Positions 44,934-53,594 of a stretch of 64,000 nucleotides of DNA are shown here, one piece after another; position 1 is the stretch's first letter, and each line of letters starts with the position of its first letter. Under the pieces are notes generated by a model that saw only the letters and a list, made by a program, of their open reading frames with translations, ran no database searches and was not told the origin of the DNA. A program made the translations under genes and the position numbers. The DNA lies in assembly GCF_014196305.1 (NCBI RefSeq), contig NZ_JACIDJ010000001.1, positions 62,001-126,000 of the forward strand, read 5' to 3'. The stretch comes from Roseococcus suduntuyensis. GTDB taxonomy: Bacteria > Pseudomonadota > Alphaproteobacteria > Acetobacterales > Acetobacteraceae.

Positions 44934-45713
44934 TTGCAGCTTGATCTCGCGGGAAAGACCGCCCTCATCACCGGGGCTTCCAAGGGCATCGGCCTCGCCT
45001 GCGCCGAGGTGCTGGCCGAGGAGGGTTGCCACCTCCACCTCGCCGCCCGCAACGGCGCAGCGATGGAGGAGGCGGCGGCACGGCTGCGGTCCCAGCACCC
45101 CATCCGCGTCACCACCCATGCGATGGACCTCTCCACCACCGCCGCCATGGAGGCGCTGGCCGAGGCCGCGAAGGACGCCACCATCCTGATCAACAATGCG
45201 GGCGACATCCCGGCCGGCCCGCTCGATGCCGTGAGCGATGCCGCGCTGCGCCAGGGCTTCGACCTGAAGGTGTTCGGCTACATCACACTGACGCGCCTGT
45301 TCTACCCGCGGATGAAGGGGCGCGATGGCGTCATCATCAACGTCATCGGCAATTCCGGCGAGAACTGGGATGCGAGCTATTTCGCCGGCTCCACCGGCAA
45401 TGCGGCGCTGATGTCCTTCAGCAAGGCCATCGGCGGCCGCAGCCTGGATGACGGCGTCCGCGTGGTGGGCATCAACCCCGGCCCCGTCGCCACCGACCGC
45501 ATGCTGAAGATCATGAAGGTGAAGGCGCGCGAGATGCTGGGCGATGAATCCCGCTGGGAGGAACTCTTCGCGAAATACCCCGGCAAGCGCCCCGCCACCG
45601 CGCGCGAGACGGCGGATCTCTGCGCCTTCATGGCTTCGCCGCGGGCGGGCTACATCACGGGCACGGTGGTGACGATTGATGGCGGCATCTCGGCGCGCGG
45701 CTCGGTGATCTGA
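44934..45713 (+). CDS. Atypical short-chain dehydrogenase/reductase family protein
   Basis: A 259-residue Rossmann-fold SDR. Cofactor motif GASKGIGLA near residue 15 and INNAGDIPAG near 89 are intact. The catalytic YxxxK is absent: aligning the helix before NAALMSFSKAIGG gives GSTGN, so the Tyr and Lys positions hold Gly and Asn. The reaction may thus differ from normal alcohol oxidation; some SDR relatives with this pattern exist. TTG at 44934 chosen, with GGAG six bases upstream; the earlier TTG at 44904 lies within the operator. First gene of the five-gene rightward operon; stop overlaps the next start (TGATG). Confidence 0.75.
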   Translation: MQLDLAGKTALITGASKGIGLACAEVLAEEGCHLHLAARNGAAMEEAAARLRSQHPIRVTTHAMDLSTTAAMEALAEAAKDATILINNAGDIPAGPLDAVSDAALRQGFDLKVFGYITLTRLFYPRMKGRDGVIINVIGNSGENWDASYFAGSTGNAALMSFSKAIGGRSLDDGVRVVGINPGPVATDRMLKIMKVKAREMLGDESRWEELFAKYPGKRPATARETADLCAFMASPRAGYITGTVVTIDGGISARGSVI

Positions 45714-46846
45714 TGTCGGGCGCGCTGATCCGCAACCGCTATTTCGACGCGCTGACCGCCACCCCGGGCCTGGCCTGGATGGGGCAGAACACCAACCACA
45801 TCCCGGCACACCCGGCGGTGCTGGCCGCCATGCACGCGGCGGTGGACGGGCTGGGTTTCAACGCCTACGCGCCACCGCTCGGCTTCGAGGCGCTGCGCGA
45901 AGCGATCCTGGCGGACCTCGGCGTGGAGGGCGCGGAAGCCCTCGTGACGGAGGGCGGCGTGAACGCACTGGCGCTGGTGTGCCGCGCGCGCTGCCGGCCG
46001 GGCACCACCTTCGTCACCACCGACCCCACCTGGAAATGGCCCTGCCTCTTCGCCCGCCAGGCGGGGGCCGAGGTGGTGGAAATCCCGATCTACGACCCCG
46101 CCTGCAACTATCGCCTGACGCCCGCCGCCCTGCGCGCGGCGGTGGATGCGCGCACCAGCGTGATCTACATCGTGGACCCGAACAACCCGCTCGGCATCTG
46201 CTACACGCGGGACGAGATCGCCGCCTTCGCCGCCATCGCGCAGGAAGTGGGCGCGCTGCTGGTGCATGACTGCACCTATCGCGACTTCGCCGATGGCCAC
46301 CACCCGGCGCTGCTGGAAACGCCGGACAACGCGGTGGTGTCGCTGTCTTTCTCCAAATGGCTGGGCCTCGCGGGGCTGCGCATCGGCGCGCTGGTCGCCC
46401 CCGCCGCCCTGCTGGAGGAATTCGCGGACCAGACGACCGGCGTGCTTGGCGCCAGCGTCATCGCGCAGCGCGCCGCACTCGCGGGCCTTGCCGTAAAGCC
46501 CGAATGGATGGCGACCGTCCGCGCCACCACACGCGCCAACAACGCCATGATTCATGAGGCGGCCCTTCGCATCCCGGGCTTCTCCGTCCCCGTCTGGCCC
46601 AGCCACGGCAACTTCCTGGTGGTCGAGACCGAGGCCGCGAACATCCGCCCCGAGGCCCTGGTGGAAGCGGCGCGGCGCGAGGGCATCATGATCCGCCAGG
46701 GCAGCTATCACACCGCGCGCTTCGGCCACCGCTTCGTGAAGATCAGCACCTCCGTCCCCGGTGAGTGGGCGGAGAAGCTGGCCCATCGCCTGCCCGCCCT
46801 GGTCGAGACGGCGCGCAGCCTGAACGACCTCACGCCGCAATTCTGA
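45713..46846 (+). CDS. Class I/II PLP-dependent aminotransferase
   Basis: A 377-residue fold-type I aminotransferase. Seen: TEGGVNALALVCRARCRPG near residue 79 (PLP phosphate loop), IVDPNNPLGICYTRDE near 152 (the NP-G substrate motif), the PLP-ring Asp in LVHDCTYRDFA near 184, the Schiff-base lysine in SLSFSKWLGLAGLRIG near 213, and the substrate Arg region HRFVKISTS near the C terminus. Translationally coupled to the SDR by TGATG. Substrate unknown; the context suggests amino-group transfer from an intermediate of the cluster's pathway. Confidence 0.86.
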   Translation: MSGALIRNRYFDALTATPGLAWMGQNTNHIPAHPAVLAAMHAAVDGLGFNAYAPPLGFEALREAILADLGVEGAEALVTEGGVNALALVCRARCRPGTTFVTTDPTWKWPCLFARQAGAEVVEIPIYDPACNYRLTPAALRAAVDARTSVIYIVDPNNPLGICYTRDEIAAFAAIAQEVGALLVHDCTYRDFADGHHPALLETPDNAVVSLSFSKWLGLAGLRIGALVAPAALLEEFADQTTGVLGASVIAQRAALAGLAVKPEWMATVRATTRANNAMIHEAALRIPGFSVPVWPSHGNFLVVETEAANIRPEALVEAARREGIMIRQGSYHTARFGHRFVKISTSVPGEWAEKLAHRLPALVETARSLNDLTPQF

Positions 46847-46857
46847 GAGGGACATCC

Positions 46858-47739
46858 ATGCCGCGCATCACCACGCCCGACGGCACCGGCCTGCACTACG
46901 AGGAAGCGGGAACCGGCACGCCCATCCTCTTCATCCACGAATTCGGCGGCAACCACGACAGCTGGGAGCCGCAGATGCGCCATTTCGCGCGGCGGCACCG
47001 CTGCATCACCTATGCCGCGCGCGGCTACCCGCCCTCCGACGTGCCGACGGATGTGGAGCAGTATTCCCAGGCCATCGCGGTGGCCGATGCGGTTGCGGTG
47101 CTGGACGGCTTGGGCATCGCGAAGGCGCATATCGTCGGCCTGTCCATGGGCGGCTTCGCCACCGTGCATTTCGGCCTGCGCGCGCCGGAACGGGCCCTGT
47201 CGCTGACCGTCGCCGGCGCGGGCTATGGCTGCGAAAAGGAGCATGAGGAGTATTTCCGCGGTGTCTCGCTGGAAGTCGCCCGCCGCTTCGCCACCGACGG
47301 CGCCCGCGCCTTCGCGCCCATCTATGCCGAGGGTGCCAGCCGCGTGCAGTTCCAGAACAAGGACCCGCGCGGCTGGCGCGAATTCGCCGACCGGCTGGCC
47401 ACGCATTCGGATGTGGGCGCCTCGCTCACCATGCAGGGCGTGCAGGCGCGGCGGCCCTCCTTCTGGGACCTGGAGGAAGAATTGCGCGCCATGGCCATCC
47501 CCACCCTCGTCATCGTGGGCGACGAGGACGATCATTGCCTCCAGCCCGGCATCTTCCTGAAAAAGACGCTGCCGGCCTGCGGCCTCTCGGTCTTTCCCAA
47601 GACCGGCCACACGCTGAACCTGGAAGAACCCGCCTGGTTCAACATGCACCTGGCCGAGTTCATCGCGCAGGTGGAGGCCGGGCGCTGGGATGTGCGTGAC
47701 CCCCGCGCCCTGCCCGGCCAGATCATGCGGACGGATTGA
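46858..47739 (+). CDS. Alpha/beta hydrolase
   Basis: A 293-residue alpha/beta-hydrolase. Oxyanion region ILFIHEFGGNHDSW near residue 22; nucleophile elbow GLSMGGFA near 98 (Ser); acid VGDEDDHC near 220; catalytic His in KTGHTLNLEEPAWF near 248. Resembles ring-opening or ester/amide hydrolases of catabolic operons (RutD, BphD-like). A short ribosome site (gaggga) precedes the ATG. It lies between the aminotransferase and the amidase in the same operon; the next start is 2 bp after its stop. Confidence 0.87.
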   Translation: MPRITTPDGTGLHYEEAGTGTPILFIHEFGGNHDSWEPQMRHFARRHRCITYAARGYPPSDVPTDVEQYSQAIAVADAVAVLDGLGIAKAHIVGLSMGGFATVHFGLRAPERALSLTVAGAGYGCEKEHEEYFRGVSLEVARRFATDGARAFAPIYAEGASRVQFQNKDPRGWREFADRLATHSDVGASLTMQGVQARRPSFWDLEEELRAMAIPTLVIVGDEDDHCLQPGIFLKKTLPACGLSVFPKTGHTLNLEEPAWFNMHLAEFIAQVEAGRWDVRDPRALPGQIMRTD

Positions 47740-47741
47740 GC

Positions 47742-48944
47742 ATGTCGCGCCTCTGGGACCGGCTGATGCGCCTTGCCGAGATCGGCGCGCGGGGCGATGG
47801 CGGGGTGGACCGCCAGGCGCTCACGCCGGGCGAGATCGAGGCCTGGCACCTGGTGCTGCGATGGGCGGAGGAAGCGGGGCTGGAAGCGGCCACCGATGAC
47901 GCCGGCAACCTGTTCCTGACCCGCCCCGGCCGCGACCGCACCCTGCCGCCGGCGGTGATTGGCAGCCATCTCGACACGCAGCCCAATGGCGGAAAATTCG
48001 ACGGCGCCTGGGGCGTGCTGGCCGCGCTGGAGGCGGTGGCGGACCCTGGCTTCATCCCCGCGCGCGACATCAGCGTCGTCGCCTGGAGCAATGAGGAGGG
48101 CAGCCGCTTCGCGCCCGGCATGACGGGGTCCGAAGCCTTCGCCGGCGTGCGGAGCCTCGCCGCCATCCGCGCCCTGCGCGACGCGGAAGGCGTGCTCCTG
48201 GGCGATGCGTTGGACACCCTGCACGCCGCCTTCCCGCATCTGCCGCGCCTGCCGCTGGACCGCGACTTCGCCTTCTGCATCGAGCCGCATATCGAGCAGG
48301 CGACGCTGCTGGAGGAAGCGGGCCTCCCCATCGGCATCGTCACCGGCATCCAGGGCAAGATCACCTGGGAAATCACGCTGGAGGGCGAGGAAGGCCATGC
48401 CGGCACCCGCGACATGGCGCTGCGCCGCGATGCCGTCATGGGTTTCGCCCGCATGGCCGCGCGCATGCAGCGCGAGGTGGGCGAGGCGGACCCCATCGTG
48501 AAGTTCACCATCGGGCGCGTGCAGGTCGTGCCCAACGCGCCTTCGGTCATCGCGGGGCGCGTGGTGTTCCGGATAGACCTGCGCCATCCGGACAATGCCG
48601 CGCTGGAAGCCCATGGCGCGCGGCTGGAGGCCATCGCGGCGGCGGAGGCCGCGCCCTGCCGTGTCACCATCGCGCGACTGGTCCACGCGCCCTCCAACAC
48701 CTTCGACGAAGGGCTGCGGGCGCGCTTGGCCGCCACGGCCACGCGGCTCGGCCTGCCGCATAGGGAGCTGCTTTCGGCGGCGGGGCACGACGCGCGCCAT
48801 ATGGCCCCGCGCTGCCCCACCGCCATGATCTTCATCCCCTGCCGCGGCGGCATCAGCCACTCGCCGCTGGAATGGGCGGAACCCGCGCATGTGGAGGCCG
48901 GCGCCGCCCTGCTGGCCGCGACCGTGAAGGAGTTGTGCGCATGA
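47742..48944 (+). CDS. Hydantoinase/carbamoylase family amidase (M20)
   Basis: A 400-residue metal-dependent amidohydrolase of the beta-ureidopropionase, N-carbamoyl-amino-acid and allantoate amidohydrolase group. Metal ligands: GSHLDTQPNGGKFDG near residue 73 (His, Asp), SNEEGSRF near 112 (Glu), the His in EPHIEQ near 186 and the late His in GGISHSPLEWA near 378. Dimerisation domain about 205-315, with the family GEEGHAGTRDM block. ATG at 47742 is preferred; a TTG six bases upstream is in frame. Overlaps the cupin start (ATGA). The family suggests release of ammonia or a carbamoyl group. Confidence 0.87.
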   Translation: MSRLWDRLMRLAEIGARGDGGVDRQALTPGEIEAWHLVLRWAEEAGLEAATDDAGNLFLTRPGRDRTLPPAVIGSHLDTQPNGGKFDGAWGVLAALEAVADPGFIPARDISVVAWSNEEGSRFAPGMTGSEAFAGVRSLAAIRALRDAEGVLLGDALDTLHAAFPHLPRLPLDRDFAFCIEPHIEQATLLEEAGLPIGIVTGIQGKITWEITLEGEEGHAGTRDMALRRDAVMGFARMAARMQREVGEADPIVKFTIGRVQVVPNAPSVIAGRVVFRIDLRHPDNAALEAHGARLEAIAAAEAAPCRVTIARLVHAPSNTFDEGLRARLAATATRLGLPHRELLSAAGHDARHMAPRCPTAMIFIPCRGGISHSPLEWAEPAHVEAGAALLAATVKELCA

Positions 48945-49843
48945 TGGACATGGCCGCGCTGCCCGTGCAGCACCCTGAACGCCCCGCCAATGCCGCGGCC
49001 GCGCGGGCGCGCTTCTTCAACTCGGGCAATGCCTTCAACGTGAAGCTGGCGCCCGTGCCGGCGGCGGATTTCGGCGCGGTGGCCGCCGCGGCCTTGGTGC
49101 CCGGCGCCGCGACCGGCGTGTATCCCTGCGACCAGTCCGGCGCCATCGGCTGCCCCTTCCCCGCCACCACGCCGCTGATGCTGGCGCGCTATGCCGTGAT
49201 CCGCGCGGGCGAGACGCTGGCCTTTGACTGCGTCGCCACCGGCCTCATCGGCTGCGTGTTGCGCGGCACGGGCGCGGCCGATGCCTTCACCTGGGGCGAG
49301 GGCGACGTCTTCCTGCTGCCCGGCGGACATGTGGCCCTGACCGCCTCGGCCGATGCGGTGCTCTGGCTGGTGGGCAATGAACCGATGCTGGCCTTCGAGG
49401 GCCTGCGCCCTGGCCCCGCCGCCCTGGTCCCCGTGCATTTCCCGGCGGCGGAGATCGAACGGCAGCTCGCCCTCATCGGCGCCTGCACCAGCAATGACGG
49501 CACGGCGGGGCTGGCGCTGATCTTCTCCTCGGATGGGTTGGAGGCGTGGCGGAATCTGACGGCGAGCATGACGCTCTCCCTCAACACACTGCCGCCGCGC
49601 GAAAACCAGCGCGCCCACCGCCACAACGCCGCCGCCATCACGCTGGTGCTGCAGGGCGAGGAGTGCCACTCGCGCATCGCGGGCGAGGCGCGGCGCTGGA
49701 GCCTCCACAACACCCTCGTCACCCCGCCGGGTGAGCCGCACTCGCACCACAATGGCGGTGACGTGCAGGCCCGCTTCCTGATCGTGCAGGATGGCGGGCT
49801 GCACTATCACGCGCGCACGATGGGCTTCCAGTTCCTGGAGTGA
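48941..49843 (+). CDS. Bicupin protein, gentisate-dioxygenase-like
   Basis: A 300-residue protein with two cupin halves. The first (about residues 75-150) has no complete metal motif. The second has HRHNAAAITLVLQGEECHSR near 222 and LHNTLVTPPGEPHSHHNGG near 257, giving a His-x-His, Glu and distal His set like that of gentisate 1,2-dioxygenases and other ring-cleaving bicupins. Iron-dependent dioxygenase activity is plausible, not proven. Last gene of the rightward operon, coupled to the amidase by ATGA; followed by a hairpin terminator. Confidence 0.78.
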   Translation: MMDMAALPVQHPERPANAAAARARFFNSGNAFNVKLAPVPAADFGAVAAAALVPGAATGVYPCDQSGAIGCPFPATTPLMLARYAVIRAGETLAFDCVATGLIGCVLRGTGAADAFTWGEGDVFLLPGGHVALTASADAVLWLVGNEPMLAFEGLRPGPAALVPVHFPAAEIERQLALIGACTSNDGTAGLALIFSSDGLEAWRNLTASMTLSLNTLPPRENQRAHRHNAAAITLVLQGEECHSRIAGEARRWSLHNTLVTPPGEPHSHHNGGDVQARFLIVQDGGLHYHARTMGFQFLE

Positions 49844-49850
49844 GCCTGAT

Positions 49851-49875
49851 CGGCCCCGGTCCTTCACCGGGGCCG
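49851..49875. terminator. Hairpin between convergent genes
   Basis: cggccccggt (49851-49860) pairs exactly with accggggccg (49866-49875) around a 5-base loop. Located between the cupin stop and the stop of the GntP-like gene; no T run, so possibly a two-way terminator or RNA-stabilising stem. Confidence 0.6.
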
Positions 49876-49899
49876 TGAATCAGCCTCACAAATGCGCGT

Positions 49900-51345
49900 T
49901 TAAAATGCCCCCAGGAAGCTCGCGGCCAGGATCGCCACCACCAGCGCCAGCAGCGGGAACACCACCGCCACCATGGCGAGATCCCCGTAGGATTGCCGGT
50001 GGGTCAGCCCGCAGATGGCCAGCAGCGTCACCACCGCGCCATTGTGGGGCAGGCTGTCCAGCCCGCCCGTGGCGATGGCGGTGATGCGGTGCAGCGCCTC
50101 GGGCGCGATGCCGGCGGCGGCACCCATCTGCACATAGGTGTCGCCCAGGGTGGAGAGCGCGATGCTCATGCCGCCCGAGGCCGAGCCCGTGATACCCGCC
50201 AGCACATTCACCGCGATGGCCAGCGACACCAGCGGGTTCTCGCCCCCGATGCCCAGCACGCCCTGCCGCACCAGGTCGAAGGCCGGGAGTGCGGCGATGA
50301 CCGCGCCGAACCCCACCAGCGAGGCCGTGTTGAAGATGGGCAGCACCGAGGCATTGGCGCCCGCGTCCAGCGAGGTCTTCACAGATGCAAGCCGCCCCCA
50401 GTTCGTCGCCACCAGCACCAGGATGGCGGCACTCAGCGCGAGGATGATGGACCACACGCCCAGCACCGAGGAAAGCCCCACGCCGCCGAAGCGCGGCTCG
50501 GCCAGGAAGGCCGTGTCCCAGGCCGGGATGACGAAGCTGGAGAAGATCAGGTTCGCCAGGATCACCACCACCACCGGCAGCACCGCCAGCAGGAAGGGCG
50601 GCTGGGCCGGCGCGGGCATGGGTTCGATCTCGGCCAGGTCGAAGCCCTCGCCCGCCGCGCGTTCGCGCATGTCGGGGCTGGAGGCGGGGGCGTGGTCGGC
50701 ATGGTCGCCATAACCCTCGCCGCGCGCGCGGGCGGAGGCCGCGCGGCGCATCAGCCACCATTGCCCGGCGCCGAACATCACCAGCGCGGCCAGGATGCCG
50801 AGGCCAGGTGCGGCGAAGGGCGTGGTGCCGAAGAAGGGCATGGGGATGGCGTTCTGGATGGCGGGCGTGCCCGGCAGCGCCGTCATGGTGAAGGTGAAGG
50901 CGCCGAGCGCGATGGTCGCCGGAATCAGCCGCTTCGGGATGTCGGCCTCGCGGAACAGGCTGGCCGCGATGGGATAGATGGCGAAGGCCACGACGAAGAG
51001 CGACACGCCGCCATAGGTCAGGATGGCGCAGGCCAGCACCACGGCGAGGATGGCCTGGCCGCCGCCCAGCCGCGCCACCAGCCCCTGCGCGATGGCGCGC
51101 GCCGCCCCGCTGTCATCCATCAACCGGCCGAAGATGGCGCCCAGCAGGAACAGCGGGAAGAAGGAGATGACGAAGCCGCCGGCCGAGGTCATGAAGACCT
51201 GGGTGTAGAGCCCCAGCAGCGGCGCGCCCGCGAAGATCGCCGCCAGCAGCGCCATGGCCGGTGCCAGCAGCAGCACCGAGATGCCGCGATAGGCCAGAAA
51301 GATCAGCAGCCCCAGCGCCAGCAGGACGCCCGCCAGCCCGATCAT
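49900..51345 (-). CDS. GntP-family organic acid permease
   Basis: A 481-residue polytopic transporter with 11-12 helices, resembling the GntP gluconate/carboxylate:H+ symporter family: GGFVISFFPLFLLGAIFGRLMDDSGAARAIA near residue 55, YGGVSLFVVAFAIYPIA near 112, and GSASGGMSIALSTLGD near 408. A hydrophilic loop of about 50 residues separates the halves (about 195-245). Start overlaps the stop of the patatin gene (ATGA). Substrate is not predictable; carboxylates are usual for the family. Confidence 0.82.
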   Translation of the reverse strand: MIGLAGVLLALGLLIFLAYRGISVLLLAPAMALLAAIFAGAPLLGLYTQVFMTSAGGFVISFFPLFLLGAIFGRLMDDSGAARAIAQGLVARLGGGQAILAVVLACAILTYGGVSLFVVAFAIYPIAASLFREADIPKRLIPATIALGAFTFTMTALPGTPAIQNAIPMPFFGTTPFAAPGLGILAALVMFGAGQWWLMRRAASARARGEGYGDHADHAPASSPDMRERAAGEGFDLAEIEPMPAPAQPPFLLAVLPVVVVILANLIFSSFVIPAWDTAFLAEPRFGGVGLSSVLGVWSIILALSAAILVLVATNWGRLASVKTSLDAGANASVLPIFNTASLVGFGAVIAALPAFDLVRQGVLGIGGENPLVSLAIAVNVLAGITGSASGGMSIALSTLGDTYVQMGAAAGIAPEALHRITAIATGGLDSLPHNGAVVTLLAICGLTHRQSYGDLAMVAVVFPLLALVVAILAASFLGAF

Positions 51346-52400
51346 TCGGCGGACGCCTTCGGTGCCTTGCCAGGCTCGCGCAGCGTGCCGAGGAACAGCG
51401 TGTCGGGGTCGAAGGTGGACCGCTGGCCGATATCGTCGCGGTGCTGCGCCAGCCAAGCATCGGCCGCGGCCCGGCCATGGTCGCGCAGATACGTCAGGAA
51501 ATCCCATTCCGCGTTGAGCTTGGAGGAGGAGGAGAGATGCTCCAGCCCCTGCCCGCCGATGCGGTGCAGCCGCATGTCGCGATAGCGTTCATTCTCCAGC
51601 CCTTCCGCCTTGATCAGGCGGCGCAGCAGGGTGATGGCGCGGAGTTCCTTGATGAGCGCCGCGTTGAAGGTGATCTCGTTCAGCCGGTTCTGGATCTCGG
51701 CCGCGGTGGTGGGCAGTTCGTCGCTGCGGATGGGGTTGATCTGCACGATCATCAGGTCGCGACAATCGCTTTCATCCACCAGCGGGTAGAGCGCCGGGTT
51801 GCCCATGTAGCCGCCATCCCAATAGGGCTCGCCATCAATCTCCACGGCCTTGTAGAGGGTGGGCAGGCAGGCCGAGGCCATCACCGCGTCCACCGTCAAC
51901 TCGCCGCGGCGGAAGGTGCGCGGCAGGCCGGTGCGGACATTGGTGGCGGTGACGAACAGCTTCACGGACTGGCACGCATTGACGTTGTCGAAATCCACCG
52001 TGGCCTCGACCACGTCGCGCAGCGGGTTCAGGTCGAACAGGTTCAGCTCATAGGGCGACGCCAGGCGTGAGAGCAGGTCCATGGCGATGTAGCCGGGCGA
52101 GGTGTCCAGGCTCCATCGTCCCATCAGCCGGTCTATCGGGCTGCGCTGGATGGGGCTGAAGCGCGCGGCGTCGCTGACCGCGCGCCAGAACTTCTCCAAT
52201 GCCTCACGCGCGCCCTCGCGCCCGCCGCGCACCAGCCCATCGGCCAGCACAACGGCATTCATGGCGCCGGCGCTGGTGCCGCTGATGGCCTCGATGTCGA
52301 GCTTGCCATCCTCCAGCAGGCGGTCGAGCACGCCCCAGCTGTAGGCGCCATGCGCGCCCCCGCCCTGCAGGGCCAGTTCGATCTTCTTGTCGCCGTTCAT
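51342..52400 (-). CDS. Patatin-like phospholipase
   Basis: A 352-residue lipid acyl hydrolase. Oxyanion block GGGAHGAY at residues 13-20, nucleophile Ser43 in GTSAGAMN, dyad Asp in YWDGGYMGNPAL near 200. No signal peptide, so cytoplasmic or membrane-associated. Proteins of this type act on phospholipids or storage polyester oligomers. It is coupled by ATGA to the GntP-like permease downstream; the meaning of the pair is unclear. The gap to the Bug gene upstream (52401-52537) holds a short hairpin (52505-52526). Confidence 0.86.
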   Translation of the reverse strand: MNGDKKIELALQGGGAHGAYSWGVLDRLLEDGKLDIEAISGTSAGAMNAVVLADGLVRGGREGAREALEKFWRAVSDAARFSPIQRSPIDRLMGRWSLDTSPGYIAMDLLSRLASPYELNLFDLNPLRDVVEATVDFDNVNACQSVKLFVTATNVRTGLPRTFRRGELTVDAVMASACLPTLYKAVEIDGEPYWDGGYMGNPALYPLVDESDCRDLMIVQINPIRSDELPTTAAEIQNRLNEITFNAALIKELRAITLLRRLIKAEGLENERYRDMRLHRIGGQGLEHLSSSSKLNAEWDFLTYLRDHGRAAADAWLAQHRDDIGQRSTFDPDTLFLGTLREPGKAPKASAE

Positions 52401-52504
52401 GCGCGCCTCCTGCCAGTGTCGCCCCCGGTGTTGCCACCGGAGGCGTCCAAACCTGTTCAGCGCATGAGCTTACCAAACGATGCTGCGGTGCAGCAAATAT
52501 TCTG

Positions 52505-52526
52505 ACGTGACGTTAATCCGTCACGT
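52505..52526 (-). terminator. Possible weak terminator after Bug gene
   Basis: acgtgacg (52505-52512) pairs with cgtcacgt (52519-52526) around a six-base loop, 12 bp beyond the Bug stop on the minus strand. There is no T run, so termination is uncertain. Confidence 0.35.
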
Positions 52527-52537
52527 TGGAGGCGCGC

Positions 52538-53515
52538 TCAATCGACGGTGGCGCCCGAGGCCTGCACGATGGGCCGCCAGCGCTCCAGTTCCGCCGCCAC
52601 GAATTGCGTGAACTGCTCGGACGTCATGTCGCCCGGGTCGCCGCCCAGCTCCGCGAACCGGGCCCGCATGGCGGGTGCGGTGATGATGGCCATGGTCTCG
52701 CGGTGCAGGCGTTCGGTGATGGCGGGCGGCATGCCGGCGGGGCCGGACAGCGAGAACCAGGTCGTGCTCACCAGGTCTACATCCTGCTCGCGGAAGGTGG
52801 GGACGTTGGGGAAGGAGGGGTGGCGCTGCGCGCTGGACATGGCGATGGGCCGCACCACGTCGGCGCGGATATGCGCGGCGGCCGAGGGCAGGCTGTCCGA
52901 CATCATGGGCACCTGCCCCGCGATGACGGCCGCCATGGCCGGGCCCGCGCCGCGGAAGGGCACGTGGGTGTATTCAATGCCCATCAGCCGCGCGAACTGC
53001 ACGATCATCAAATGGTTCGACGACCCGGCGCCGGAGCTGGCCATGTTCATCCCGCCCGGCTGCGCGCGGGCGAGGCGCACGATGTCGGCCAGGTTCTGGA
53101 TGGGCGTGTTCTTGTTCACCACCCAGACCGAGGGGTTGGTGATGACCATGGCGATGTGCGTGAAGCTGCGCACCGCGTCATAGCGCAGGCCGCGGTAGAG
53201 CGAGGGGCCGATGGCGTGGCTCGCGATGTTGCTCATCAACAGCGTCTGGCCGTCCGGCGCGGCATCGGCCACCAGCTGGCTGCCCGTGGTGGCGGTGGCG
53301 CCGGCCCGGTTCTCGACGACGAAGGGGGTGTTGAGGCGGATGGCCAGCTGGTCCGCCACCAGGCGCGCCACCAGGTCGGTCGTGCCGCCGGGGGCGAAGG
53401 GGACCACGAGGCGGATGGGGCCGGAGGGCCAGTTCTGCGCCTGCACGATGGCCGGGCTGGCGATCAGGCCGGCACCGCCCAGCAACAGCGGGCGGCGATT
53501 GATATTCTTGAGCAT
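52538..53515 (-). CDS. Bug-family tripartite tricarboxylate transporter receptor
   Basis: A 325-residue periplasmic binding protein. Signal peptide INRRPLLLGGAGLIASPAIV (to about residue 26). Blocks: PSGPIRLVVPFAPGGTTDLVARL, FVVENRAGATATTGSQLVADAAPDGQT, YTHVPFRGAGPAMAAVIAGQVPMM, and C-terminal RWRPIVQASGATVD. ATG at 53515; the longer open frame upstream reaches into typA and is excluded. No transporter membrane subunits nearby. Confidence 0.87.
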   Translation of the reverse strand: MLKNINRRPLLLGGAGLIASPAIVQAQNWPSGPIRLVVPFAPGGTTDLVARLVADQLAIRLNTPFVVENRAGATATTGSQLVADAAPDGQTLLMSNIASHAIGPSLYRGLRYDAVRSFTHIAMVITNPSVWVVNKNTPIQNLADIVRLARAQPGGMNMASSGAGSSNHLMIVQFARLMGIEYTHVPFRGAGPAMAAVIAGQVPMMSDSLPSAAAHIRADVVRPIAMSSAQRHPSFPNVPTFREQDVDLVSTTWFSLSGPAGMPPAITERLHRETMAIITAPAMRARFAELGGDPGDMTSEQFTQFVAAELERWRPIVQASGATVD

Positions 53516-53594
53516 ACGTCTCCCCTCCACGACATCGGGACTGCGTCGTTGGAGGGGTGAGATGCCATGCCGCGCGGGCGCGCGGCAAGCAGGC

